The translations under genes and the position numbers were made by a program. A DNA stretch of 64,000 nucleotides from positions 118,860,434 to 118,924,433 of the forward strand of contig CM075729.1 of NCBI GenBank assembly GCA_037974335.1. The letters are read 5' to 3'. Positions 27,328 through 39,700 of this stretch are shown here, in pieces; position 1 is the stretch's first letter, and every line of letters begins with the position of its first letter. This DNA is from Prionace glauca. Taxonomy: Eukaryota > Chordata > Chondrichthyes > Carcharhiniformes > Carcharhinidae. A model generated the notes under the pieces. It made no database searches and had not been told where the DNA came from. It was given only the letters and a program-made list of their open reading frames with translations.

Positions 27328-27640
27328 ATGGGAGTGGCACAGTGGTTAGCACTGCTGCCTCACAGCATCAGGGACCCGGATTCGATTCCCAGCTTGGGTC
27401 ACTGCTTGTGTGGAGTTTGCACATTCTCCCTGTGTCTGCGTGGGTTTCCTCCGGGTGCTCCGGTTTCCTCCCACAGTCTGAAAGTCACGCTGGTTAGGTG
27501 CATTGGTTATTCTAAATTCTCCCTCAGTGTACCCAAACAGGCACCAGAGTGTGGCGAATAGGGGATTTTCACAGTAACTTCATTGCAGTGTTAATGTAAG
27601 CCTACTTGTGACGATAATAAATGAACATTTTTAAAAACCT
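27328..27640 (+). repeat. SINE S2, forward, near full length
   Basis: 'ggcacagtggttagcactgctgcctcacagcatcagggacccggattcgattcc' to 'tcacagtaacttcattgcagtgttaatgtaagcctacttgtgacgataataaatgaac'. Confidence 0.93.
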
Positions 27641-27854
27641 GCAGTTTCATACCATTTACCACTAGATGGAGTTGACAAACAGTTGCTTTTATGTGTATAC
27701 GAATATTCCATTCCTGAGGAAAAGTACCTTTGACCTGAATTTAAGTGGGCAAAATCTGAGTGTATGTTATTGATTTCAACTGATGCAATGTAAATTTCAG
27801 CTGCTTTATTGAATGGAGCAAAATTAATCCATGGCAGTGGGGTGACACTAGACT

Positions 27855-28185
27855 TTCATAGAATCATAGAGTACAAAAGGAGGCCATTCAGTCCACCGAG
27901 TCTGAACCCACTACAATCCCACCCAAACCCTGTCCCAATGTCCCCTGTCCTTAACCTAGCTAGTACCCCTGACACTAAGGGGCAATTTAGCATGGCCAAT
28001 CAACCTAACTTGCACATCTTTGGAGACTGTGGGAGGAAACCGGAGCATCCGAAGGAAACCCACGCAGACACAGGGAGAATGTGTAAAACTCCATGCTGAC
28101 AGTGACTCGAGGCCAGAATTGAACCCGGGTCACTGGCGCTGTGAGGCAGCAGTGCTAACCACTGTGTCATCGTGCCGTCCCATAA
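27855..28185 (-). repeat. SINE S1, reverse, near full length
   Basis: 'catagaatcatagagtacaaaaggaggccattcagtccaccgagtctg' to 'aggcagcagtgctaaccactgtgtcatcgtgccgtccc'. Confidence 0.92.
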
Positions 28186-28764
28186 GTGAACTGGGACCTC
28201 ATTTTACACTTCAATACATTTCAGTGCCTGGCAGATTTTCTATTCTGTTGGAGCAGTGGTAAAGAATATTGGGCGAGTTGCAAAATTGGTGCCGGGCCAT
28301 TATTAGTCAGTTTTGCACTGTTGGGGTGGACCAATTTCATTCAGAATTAATGGCTCAGGAAGAATTAAATAAACAGCTAAGGAGGAGCTGCAAATAACAC
28401 TTTTCCTGATCTCAGGATATCCCAAAGCATCTCATAGCCAATAGCTTGCTTTTGAATTGAATTGAATTCAATTGAACTGAATTGAACTGCTGTAATATAG
28501 AAACCAGGGCAGTCAATTTGCACATAGCAAGATATTGTAAGCAGCTTGGAATGGTCTTCACCTGAACCACACTGGGACCAATGTCCTGATGAATGGTGTA
28601 ACCTGGATGGTAGGGAGGGTACTAAACAACATCATGGGGTGAGGTTCATGTTTATAGAGAATTGAAAAATTAAAGAGGAGGGACAATGCAATAATACAGG
28701 GTGAATGCTGGTAGCCAGAGTGTGAAAGGAAGAGACAGAATATACAACTATAAGACTGCACCAG

Positions 28765-29072
28765 AATATTTATTGTTATTTATTTATTAGTGCCACAAAT
28801 AGGCTTACATTAGCTCTGAAATGAATTTACTGTGAAAGTTTCCTAATCGCCACACTCCAATTGTTTGGATACACTGAAGGAGAATTAAGCATGGGCAATG
28901 CACTTAACCAGCATGTCTTTTGGACTGTGGGAGGAAATCTGAGCACCCAAAGGAAACCCATGTAGACGTAGGAAGAATGTGCAGATTCCACACAGACAAT
29001 GAACCAAGGCAGGAATCAAATCCAGGTCCCTGGCACTGTGAGGCAGCAGCGCTGACCACTCTGCCACTCAAT
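28765..29072 (-). repeat. SINE S2, reverse
   Basis: 'tattgttatttatttattagtgccacaaataggcttacattagctctgaaatgaa' to 'gaggcagcagcgctgaccactctgccactca'. It splits an unassigned block (28520-28764 and 29073-29400) that shows no coding pattern. Confidence 0.9.
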
Positions 29073-29555
29073 TAGGGGGGAAAAAGTACTAAGCTAACGG
29101 AGGATTGGGTAGGTTCAGGTGAAGGGAGGTTTTGAGGTCCAAAGATAAAAAAATAAGGTAGTAGAGAAGTATATTGGTGTGGTTAGAGATAAGCTGAGTG
29201 GGTCAGGAAGGTTAAGAGATTTTAACAGCAATATTGCACTACAGCAGAATATACAGGGGTAAAGAAACTAAAATCACTTTATCTGAAAGTATGGAGCACT
29301 CAAAACAAGATAGAAGAACTAGAGGCACAGTTAGTGTGATTACAGCTTATATTCGGTCACCAGTATAGGGAGCTGGTTACAAAAGAATAAATATTCCTGG
29401 GTACACAATGGGATCGAGTTTACAGGATTCCATGATTTTTATTCCCACCATCCTTGATGCTACTTGATGTCTGATAGCAATTTCGACATTTGGAGCAATA
29501 TTAATTGCTTTAAGGGAAGACTTCCATCCCTACCTCAGGTGGATGTCCCAGCTTA
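29073..29555. other. Unassigned, no gene seen
   Basis: Purine-rich sequence without recognisable exon or repeat. Confidence 0.4.
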
Positions 29556-29557
29556 GA

Positions 29558-29710
29558 GAGATACTGGCTCTCCATTCACTTGACAAAGAGGGTAACCTCG
29601 AAAGCTTGTGAGAATATTATCAAATAAATCGGTTGGACTAAAACCTGGTGTTGTCAGACTTTTTACTGTGTTTACGCCAGTCCAACGCCGGCATACCCAC
29701 ATCATGATGG
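29558..29710 (+). mobile_element. Penelope-like 3' terminal fragment
   Basis: 'tctccattcacttgacaaagagggtaacctcgaaagcttgtgagaatattatcaaataaatcggttggactaaaacctggtgttgtcagactttttactgtg' matches the 3' end of the element at 15219-15782, then continues 'tttacgccagtccaacgccggcatacccacatcatg'. Confidence 0.82.
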
Positions 29711-29799
29711 GATGATTGGCAGCTCCGATCCTGGCAGTGCCAGGCAGGACCAATGTAAAGTAGCCCAGACTTCAGGTAAGTCAAATGTGTCGCTGGGTT

Positions 29800-30215
29800 T
29801 CATTAAAAAGAAGAGGCTTATAATGTTGCAAAGAATAGTAACAGACTTGAAAGTTGTGTTTGGAAACCAACAAAGGCCCACCAGTAAGTTAATAAAAAGA
29901 TAGAAAAAATAGAATATACAAATGAGCTAGCCAAGAACATCACACAGATCTAAATGTTTCAACAAGTACATAAAAAAGGAAGGGAGTAGCTAAAATAAAT
30001 GTCAACCTCTTCAAAGCAGAGATAGGAGAAATTGTCATGAGAAATGGGGGAATAGAAGAGACATTGAACAAATATTTTGTATCTGGTTTCATTGCAGAAA
30101 ACACAAGTTGAATTCTACAAATAGAAGGTAATGTAAGGGCTAATAAGAGTGAGGAAATCAAAGCATTAATATCAGCAGAGAAAAATACTTGGGACACAAG
30201 AGGGACCAGAATCCC
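29800..30215 (+). repeat. Degraded CR1-like ORF2 fragment
   Basis: 'gagaaattgtcatgagaaatgggggaatagaagagacattgaacaaatattttgtatctggtttcattgcagaaaacac' corresponds to the CR1 region encoding ..ILNEYF.SVF..... Many stops. Close to the 3' end of gene B. Confidence 0.45.
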
Positions 30216-30563
30216 ACAAATAAAAAAGACCTCTTGGCCTGTTTCCTATTATTCTATAAGAGATAGTTGATGCACTAGCTATGACTTTCTGAAATTAACT
30301 AAATTCTGAAACTGTACCAGTCGATTAAAAGTTTGCAAATGTAAAAACACTATTTCTATGAAATAAAAATATAAACACGACAAAATATAAATTCTACAAA
30401 ATACAGATATTAATCGGAAGAATTGGCTTTTATCGTTAAGACTGGAAGATCAGTTCAATGCTTCAAGTCAACATAGTCATTTTCATTCATTTACATTAAG
30501 TGTAAGAATTAAGATATTATTGCAGAATGGTCCAATATAGACAGCGTAATCATTATTTTATAA

Positions 30564-30701
30564 TCAGTCCCTCCATATTTGAATTCGACCATGTTCCATG
30601 TCCTCGTCAGTAACGTAGACATTCCTTTCAGTAGTTCCAGTGGATTCACGTGACTTCATATCACTGTATAACACAGCAGGATCGCTTGTTGATGACTTCT
30701 G
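30564..30701 (-). CDS. Gene B exon 5, terminal cytoplasmic exon
   Basis: Acceptor ...gaattcggtag-like (ttattcggtag), phase 0, 45 codons and a TGA stop. Reads QKSSTSDPAVLYSDMKSRES, then TGTTERNVYVTDEDMEHGRI and QIWRD. Two tyrosines in acidic or YxxM contexts suggest phosphotyrosine signalling. The frame fits the phase 0 end of exon 4. Confidence 0.8.
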   Translation of the reverse strand, partial: QKSSTSDPAVLYSDMKSRESTGTTERNVYVTDEDMEHGRIQIWRD

Positions 30702-33700
30702 CTACCGAATAAAAATACAATTGAACATCATTAGATAAAAACAGAGTATGACACATGTTACAAATCTGAAACAAAATAGAAAGTGATAGTAATACACAGC
30801 CGATCAGCATTATCAATTGAAAGAGAAACAAACTAAACATTTCAAGTTGAATGTTCTTAGAACCATAGAGTCATAGAAGTTTACAGCATGGAAACAGGCC
30901 CTTCAGCCCAACTTGTCCATGCTGCCCTTTTTTTTAAACCCCTAAACTAATCCCAGTTGCCCGCATTTGGCCCATATCTCTCTATATCCATTGTACCCAT
31001 GTAACTATCTAAATGCTTTTTGAAAGATAAGATTGTACCTGCCTCTACTACTACCTCTGGCAGCTTGTTCCAGACAGTCATCACCCTCTGTGTGAAAAAA
31101 TTGTCCCTCTGGACACTTTTATATCTCTCCCCAAGCACCTTAAACCTATGCCCTCTAGTTTTAGACTCCCCTACCTTTGGGAAAAGATATTGATTATCTA
31201 CTTTGTCTATGCCCCTCATTATTTTATAGACCTCTATAAATTCACTCCTCAGCCTCCTACTCTCCAGAGAATAAAATCCCTGTCTATCCAGCCTCTCCTT
31301 ATAACTCAATCCATCAAGTCCCAGTAGCATTCTAGTAAATCTTTTCTACACTCTTTCTAGTTTAATAGCCTTTCTATATTAGGGTGACCAGAATTACATA
31401 CAGCATTCCAAGTGTGGCCTTAGCAGTGTCTTGTACAACTTTAACGAGACGTCCCAATTCCTGTATTCAATGTTCTGACCAATGAAACCAAGCATGCCGA
31501 ATGCCTTCTTCACCATTCTGTCCACCTGTGTGGGCAACAAATCTCTGCCCCAAATCTCAGGTTACCTCTCACTCTATAACTGACTGTTGGCAATGTCAGG
31601 GGGAAGTTAGATGTGCCCTGGAGAAGTGAACAAAGCTCCGTCAACCATTCAAACTTGATACAATGAGAAGTGGAATATAGCAGATGTCAATTTCATGCAT
31701 TGGCCTGAATAAATGTCATCAGCCTAATTTTTTTAGCTTTTCCTGTGCAGAATGTATGATTGGTCATAGAATCCTACAATGCAGAAGGAGGCCATTCTGC
31801 CCATCGAGTCTGTCCCTGATAGAGCACCTTTTTCATGCCCACCACCACACCCTAACTACATAACGCCACAATTTAACCCCGCTAATCCTCTTAACCTACA
31901 TATCTTGGGACTTTAAAAGGCAATTCAGCATGGCCAATTGCATCTTTCTTCAACATTTATGTAAAGACATATATTCCCTGCCATTGGGTTAAGGACGTTA
32001 ATCTTTATTTTCAGCTTTAATCTGTCCTGGAAATGATGAGGATTTTTTTCCTGAATTGAAAATTGCGATGAGCGAGAAAGAGAAAGATTTAAGATCATAC
32101 TATTGTCAGCCATTCCGTTGTAAGCTGGAGACCAGTTTTACACCGGAAGCATTTTTTTTAATGTGATGAGGCATACATGACCAGTCACCTCAGTGGCCAG
32201 TCATGTTCCTCCCAGCTATTTTTATCTTTTGGGGCCAGTTGGTATCTACATATTGCACAAGCCTTGAGTCAAGATCAAAGATAAATAGAGATTGAAATCT
32301 GACACAATCTCAACTAGATGACAATGGAACATTTGTGGTCACATAAGCACTGAAGAATTAAACCTCTAACAGACCGGCAGGAAGGGCTAAGAAATTATTT
32401 GTCCACAGGCATTGATCAGAAATGCAATTGAAATACAAGTTCTGTTTTTGGACAGTCCATCACAGTCAGAAGGATGTATGAAACAGGCTACAAACAGACA
32501 TTGTATTTTAATATTATTGAAAAATCTAATAATAAGCTGTATGTTACTTAGAACGTTCTTAGTTTTCAGCTATAATGATCTAGATTCTGAGTCACACTGT
32601 ATAAAAAACAAAGGCTGTACTGACTGAGAGGTGGATTTCCTTTTGAAAAGATAATTGCTAAGATATGGGGAGTGACCTGTGAAGTTTACTCATCAATAAC
32701 AATAGCTTGTTATTAATTATTGTTATTATAACCTCTAGGGAATGTATTTTAAGCATGTTCTCTGCAGTTACAAGCAGGCACCGAGCTGCCTGTCTAGATG
32801 TCCTTTCATTGTTGCTTGAATGATTTAATGGGATTTTATTTATTTTAATCTAGGCCTAATGCACTCTCTTGGAGTTTATGACCTTTTTGGGATTGTTGGG
32901 GTGGTGGGGGGGTTGGGAGAATGAGTGACAGGTCAGGTTGGACAATTTTGTCTTCCTCACAGGCATTCTTTTATCTTCAGTTTTGGTTGCTGGTTAGTTA
33001 AGAGGCGTTTGGACTCCAGGCTGGATGCAATGATTTGTCTCTCTCTCTCTCCCTGATATTAGAAATTCTGCTGACTGGATGGAAACAGTATTTCTTGTTT
33101 CTCTGGAGTGAAAATTTTGTTGTTGGTGATTTGTTAGCTCGAGACAAACAGTGGCTCTATCTCTGCCTTGAGCTGCTGGGAGTTCCAGAATGGAGAAGCC
33201 AAAGCTTTAATTCTCCAGCCAAAGGACTAATTCACACCAGATATTACAGAGCTGAAATTAATTGCATGAACATACATCATTTCTATGCTAAACGGAAACT
33301 GGAGTGTATGTTGGTAACTATGTTGTGTTGGAATAATACATTGGGCTGTTAAGGTTTACATAACATGGGGGTTTTTTCTTGTTTGTAATTGGTAAAAGTT
33401 TTACTGTTTTTCTTTCTATGTATTAACTTTATTCTTAAATAAACTTTATTTGATAAAAGCTCCCTTGTGGGTCATTTGAATCATATCTGGAATGAAACAT
33501 GCCAAATTCAAAGTGCAAAACTTATCATAGAATTCCTACAGTGCAGTCTACACTGACCACAATCCCACCCAGGCTCTATCCCTGTAAACCCACATATTAA
33601 CCCTGCTAATCCCCTAACATTGAAGGGCAATTCAGCATGGCCAGTCAATCTAACCTGCACATCTTTGGAGTGTAGGAAGAAACTGGAGCACCCGGAGGAA

Positions 33701-36700
33701 ATCTATGTAGACATGGGGAGAATGTGCAAACTCCACAGAGTGATTCGAGGCAGGAATAGAACCCAGGGCTCTGGTGCTGTGGGACAGCAGTACTAACCAC
33801 TGTGCCATTGTGCTGCCCCTGATGGTCGAGGCTGACTTCTTAAAGTACCTTGGAGTTTCAGACCTTGAATTGTAACAAGTTGCAGATGTAGGTGCTGGTC
33901 TAGGGAGGATGGGTGACAGATTTTGCTCTTGCTGATGTGTGAGAGACCGATCCTTTTACATGAAGAGTTCAGGAGGTTGGAGGAAGGGGCGACAGTCTGA
34001 ATGTCACCTGCAATATGGGCCACAATTGTACGAAGGTCAGTGTATTGTAAGCTCTGGATATTCTGGAGGATCACCAGTCTCTCAGCCTGTTGAGATTGAA
34101 AAGTTTCCCACTGAATTGAACCTCAATCATCAGCCTCATGGAAGTTGGAATGAATGAAACGCTTTGGGAATAGTAGGAGCTCTTTTGGGGATATGTGGAT
34201 CTTCATCTACCTCATTATTTATATTCCATCTCTACATCCTAGGAATGAATGACCAGACTGAGATAGATACTGAAGAGAATTGACACAACCACACAGCCTC
34301 GCTTGGCACCCGTTCAGGTACAAAAGGGCTCAGTCTCCAGTTCACTGTGAAAGTTGCTGCCATGCAGCAGTTGCAGAAGAGTAACAAAAGTTGCTGGGCA
34401 TCCAAATCTCTGGACAAGTTTCCAGAGTGTTTTGGAGTTGTTGGAGCCAAAGTCATGGGACAAATTAAGAAAGGCCATATAGGGCAATTTCCTTTTTCTC
34501 AGATTTGTCAAGTGACAAAAATCATGCCTGTGGTTCCCTGGATGGTCAGAAACAGTCTGGAAAAATGTCTCTGCTGAAGTGTCGGAGGTGGGTCCTCAAC
34601 ATGGACTTCCATGAGAAGAACTTAGTCAACGATGCTGTTTTTGTCAACACCTTTCTAAATGGCAGTGAGCCTTGAGTTACCCACCAAAGGCACCTCCGGT
34701 CACTGGGGAATTCCCATCAGCTGGAAAAGCTGTCGGATTGGGAATTGTCATCTGAAAACTAATTTCTATCAAGTAGGTGGTGGCTCAGTAGTTAATAGTG
34801 CTGCCTCACAGTTCCAGGGACCTGGGTCCAATTCCAGGCTTCGGTCACTGTCTGTGTGGTGTCTACACATTCTCCCTGTGTCTGTGTGGGTTTCCTCTTG
34901 ACGCTCAGTTTCCTCCCACAATCCAAAAGATGTGCTGGTTAGGTGCATCGGCCATACTACATTCTCCCTCAGTGTACTTCAACGGGCGCTGGAGTACGGC
35001 AACTAGAGGATATTCACAGTAACTTCATTGCAGTGTTAATGTAAGCCTACTTGTGACACTAATAAATAAACTTTAAACTTAAATAACCTTTTCCACAAAA
35101 TATTCCACTTACCCGACCATCCCAAGTAGCATTCTCCTTTTCTGTCTGTTTCTGCATTCGCTTGCAACCTACGGGAGAAAACTCTCCTTAATCTTTCTTT
35201 GATATCACTCTGGGTATACACAATTTAGATTAATATTCTCATTTTCAAATAATTGTACTTTTTTTAAGAAGAATACTGTGGAGATAAAGTTGCACATATA
35301 ACATGCTTACAGATTATTCATTTTTACAGACAATGTCTCTGGCTGACTGAATGTCACAGTTTCAGCAGTGGTATTCGTGTGTGTTAACTTTATTGTATAC
35401 AATAAGATTATACAATAGGATTTTCTCTGCTCTGAGATCATTAAAAATACTACAGACAGTGTAAGGTCACCTGAGACTTGTTCAGTTGTGTTTACTTCAA
35501 GTTGACCATGCAGCTAATGTTGACATTCACAATAAGAATCGGAATTCTTTCAGGACTTTTTAAGGATTTATAATTCCCGATCAGTGCTTAGTGCCACTGA
35601 ATGGCGAGACACGCTTGAAGGACCTGAAGGCCTACTACTGCTTCTATGTCTTGTGTTCTTAATGAGAAAATCATTCCCGTTAATGCAATGTTTTGTTAAT
35701 TTTATCTATTTTGGAAACACAGGATATTCAAGTTTATCAGTTGTGTTACATCTGTCCCTTAGGGTACAGTTCTAACTCCAGCCCCACATCGGGAAGCTGG
35801 CAGGATTCATTTTATATCTCTTCTGAGTTTAATCCCCTTAATTTTAACAAAGAATAATCCTAGACAGAGTATAAAGCAGTCATTTCATCCCAAGATTCCA
35901 GTCCAAACAGTATTCCAGATAAATGACAATAAAGATTAGAAATAAAATGGATGACATTACACAAGCCAACAAGAATCTATCATTTTTATATTGCTGAACT
36001 GACCTCACCTGGAACAAAGGAATAAATCTTTCATCAATTCCTATAATCTACATTATAATCTTTTAATTAACATTGTAATTATAAATGTAGAGCCAACACA
36101 GGTATGTGTACCTGAGACTGTCACACAGCAATGCCACTTACCTCTTTGTGTTTTCACAGTGAAACATACAAAGAACAAGATAACAACAAGGGTTAAATAT
36201 CGAACTTTGGCTTCAACTCCTGGTGTTCGTTTCTTGTCTGTATCTGTGCAATAAGTAAAGATTTTGTCATTATATTGAAACAGTAAGAATGCTCACTGCT
36301 GTTAATTTCCATTCCAAGAAACGCTTTGGGAATAGTAGGAGCTCTTTTGGGGATATGTGGATCTTCATCTACCTCATTATTTATATTCCATCTCTACATC
36401 CTAGGCTGTTGTCCAAAACTAAAGGCTTGCAATGAATTATTCACACTATTGTTAATTAAGATTGTGGGCAGCACAGTGGCAGAGTGGTGAGCACTGCTGT
36501 CCCACAAAGCCAGGGATTCGGCTTTAATTCCCACCATGGGTCACTGTTTGTGTGGAGTTTGCATGTTCTCCCCATCTCTGCGTGGGTTTCCTCCAAGTGC
36601 TCTGGCTTCCTCCCACTGTCCAGCGGTGTGCAAGTTAGGTTGATTGGCCGTGGCAAGTTGCCCCTCCGTGTCAAGCGGACTAGCAGGATAACTACATCGA

Positions 36701-39700
36701 GTTATGGGAATAGGGACTGGGAGAGATTGTTGTTGGTGCAGGCTTGATGGACTGAATAGCCTGCATTGGCACTGTACCGATTCTTTTGCCGTAGCTTTTT
36801 ACCTAACCTAGGAAGTAGGCACTACCTAGATAAAAAAAAGTTCTGCGTGTGATCAGTGTTGGGGGGGCCGGGGGCGGAGGAATGGGGTTCCGCTGCCACT
36901 CTACATGCAATCGGTGGGGGGGGTGGGGGAGGGGAGCAGTGGGCCGTGATCGGTCTGGGTAGTGGGGTGAGGGGGAATAAGGAGGTCACTTACATTGTGA
37001 GAGTGGGGCAATGTCTGTGGGGGCCGGTGGGGGGAACGCATTACCTGGCCCAGAAATGATGAGGCAGGGGAACGTTTTCCTATTTCTTTTTACTGCGCAT
37101 GTGCAGTTGAAGGCTCTGATAGGAGCTGCAGCCTTTCAGGCTCAATAAGCCCGCCAACCACCCCCCTCCCCACCCCACCCAAAGAGGCTTCCGCAGCGTG
37201 ATTCAGAATCGCTGATATTTTTTCAGGCAGAGTGCTTAGGGGGGCTCCGGAGAACGGGTTTAAAAGTCGGATCTGAAACATATCCAGTTTCAGCACTTAG
37301 AAATAAAATGGTAAGAGTGGGCTCATAGAGTCATACAGTGTAGAAAAGGCCATTTGGCCCATTGAGTCCGCACTGACAATATCTACCACTAAAGATGCAC
37401 TCATCCCATTTTCCTGCACTTGTCCCAAATTCTTGAATATTATGATATTTCAAATGTTCATCCCAATATTTTTTCATGATTTTCAACCTCCACCACCTTC
37501 CCAGAAAGACACCTGAAAGACACCCTCTCCCCTGCCACACCCAGGTAGTGTATTCCAGATTCCCGCCACCCTCTGAGCGAAAAAAATGTTTTCTCAAGTC
37601 CCCACTGAATTTCCTATATCTTAATCTAAAATTATGCCCTCTCATGATTGACCCCTTCCTTGATCAAGGGTAACAGTTGCTGCTTACTCACTCTGTACAT
37701 CTTTTTCATGATCTTATATATATATTAATCATATCCCCACATCAGCCTTCTCTTCTCCAAAGAAAATAACCAAGCCTATCTAGTGTCTCCTTATAGCTCA
37801 AATACTCCATTCCAGGCAACAGGCGGCGAATCTCCTCTGACCCCCTCTACTGCAATCATATCTTTCCTATAGTGAGGTGGCCCATGTCCTCCAGGTGCTC
37901 CAATTCCCTCCCACACTCCAAAGATCTGCATGTTAGGTTGATTAGCCATACTAAATTGCCTCTTAGTGTCCTGGAATGCATCGGTTAGCTGGGTAAATAT
38001 GTACGGTTACGGAGATGGAGTCTGGGTGAAACTGTTATCAGTGCAGGCTTGATGGGCTGAATGGCCTCCTTCTGTGCTGTAGGGATTTTATGACCCAACA
38101 CGTATCATCCCAGATGATTGCACCAACTCTTTTGCAACCCATATAAGCATTAAAAGATACATTTCAAATATTGTAGCAACCCTTACTGATCAAAGCAAAG
38201 AGACTATAAGTGTAAAAATAGACACCACACATGCTTGAACCCATATTTCCTTTAAGTGACATTTTGTTATAGATTCTGTTTAATTGTTTCCAGTTGAGTT
38301 TGATTGGAAGGATTATTTAGTTAATGCCAAGGTGGAAAAATCAACAGTGATACTGTTCAAACCTGATGTGGTTTTGTTGCAAAGCATTGAATGGAAGCTA
38401 TTAACTAACAAATCAACTTTGCTTTAATCTGTGGTTAACCTGAGAATCAAATAGGCACCCTGATGTTATTTCCTGTTTGCTATATAGGCTGCCCTTGAAA
38501 CTTGTTTCCTTAGGTCACAAGTTTCCGAAAGGTGGTCTTGGCATTAGACAGTAGAATTGCCTCTGATGTCTCATGTTAATTTGGATGGAGCAAAATGGCT
38601 TTGGAACATTAGACAATGAATAGACCATTCAGATCCTCAAGCCTCTACCACTATTTATAGATCGTGCCCGGTCTGCATTTCCTCAGCAAAGCAGCCAGCA
38701 TAGTTAAGGACCCCATGCACCCCGGACGTTCTCTCTTTCACCTTCTTCCGTCAGGAAAAAGATACAAAATTCTTAGACCACATACCAACCAACTCAAGAA
38801 CAGCGTCTTTCCTGCTGCTGTCAGACTTTTGAATGGACCTACTTTGCAGTAAGTTGATCTTTCTCTACACCCTAGCTGTGACTGTAACACTACATCCTGC
38901 ACACTCTCATTTCTTTCTCTATGAATGGTATACTTTGCCTGTGTAGCCGCAAGAAACAATATTTTTGACTGTATACATGTGACAATAATAAATCAAATCC
39001 AATCAAAATTTATGTGCCTGAGTCCCATATCCTTGAATGATATCCTGAACAAATAAAAACCTAGTTGTGTCTGTACTGCAGTTCACCATTTACCTAAATG
39101 ATTTGGATTTCTGAGGTATAATATGAAAATTTATGGAATGCACTAAATTAGGGGGCAGATTTTATACTGTGGGATAGTGTGCGAGATATTAGACAGTATT
39201 AAAAAAAGACAGAATGAAAGTGTAAATAGCCAAATAATACAAAGTAAGAGTTGCATTTTGGTTGGAGGAATAAGGGGGTCACGGATTCCTCTGAATTCAA
39301 ATGGGATAGAGGAAGAAAAGGACTGAGAAGGGAAGATTCACTCATCATTAAAAACAGCAATGCAGGTGAACAAAGCCTTTGGAAGAGCATTGTGAAAAAG
39401 TAGTTTCATTTCCAAAGGATTAGAATTCAAAACAAGATCATTGGTTAACTCACATTTAGAGTATTATGCAGTATGGCCTCCACATTGCAAAAACAATTTC
39501 TGGTGAAAGTACCAACAAAACTCCCCAGATGATAACAGTGCAACAATCTACAACTATCTAGTAAGTTTGGATCGACCAGAGCTTTATTCTCCAGAAAAGA
39601 GAAAACAGTTTTCACAGTGAAGTACGGGAAGATAAATTAAAAAATTGCTAGCTTATCAAATTTTGACTGATGTTTGTTTCTTGACTATGTCTTCGCAGCA

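Noticed and set aside
33035-33480. 105-codon frame and a possible retroelement terminus
   Set aside because: The end looks like a polyadenylation-type terminus, but no second copy, no target-site duplication and no coding part were found, so no family can be named.
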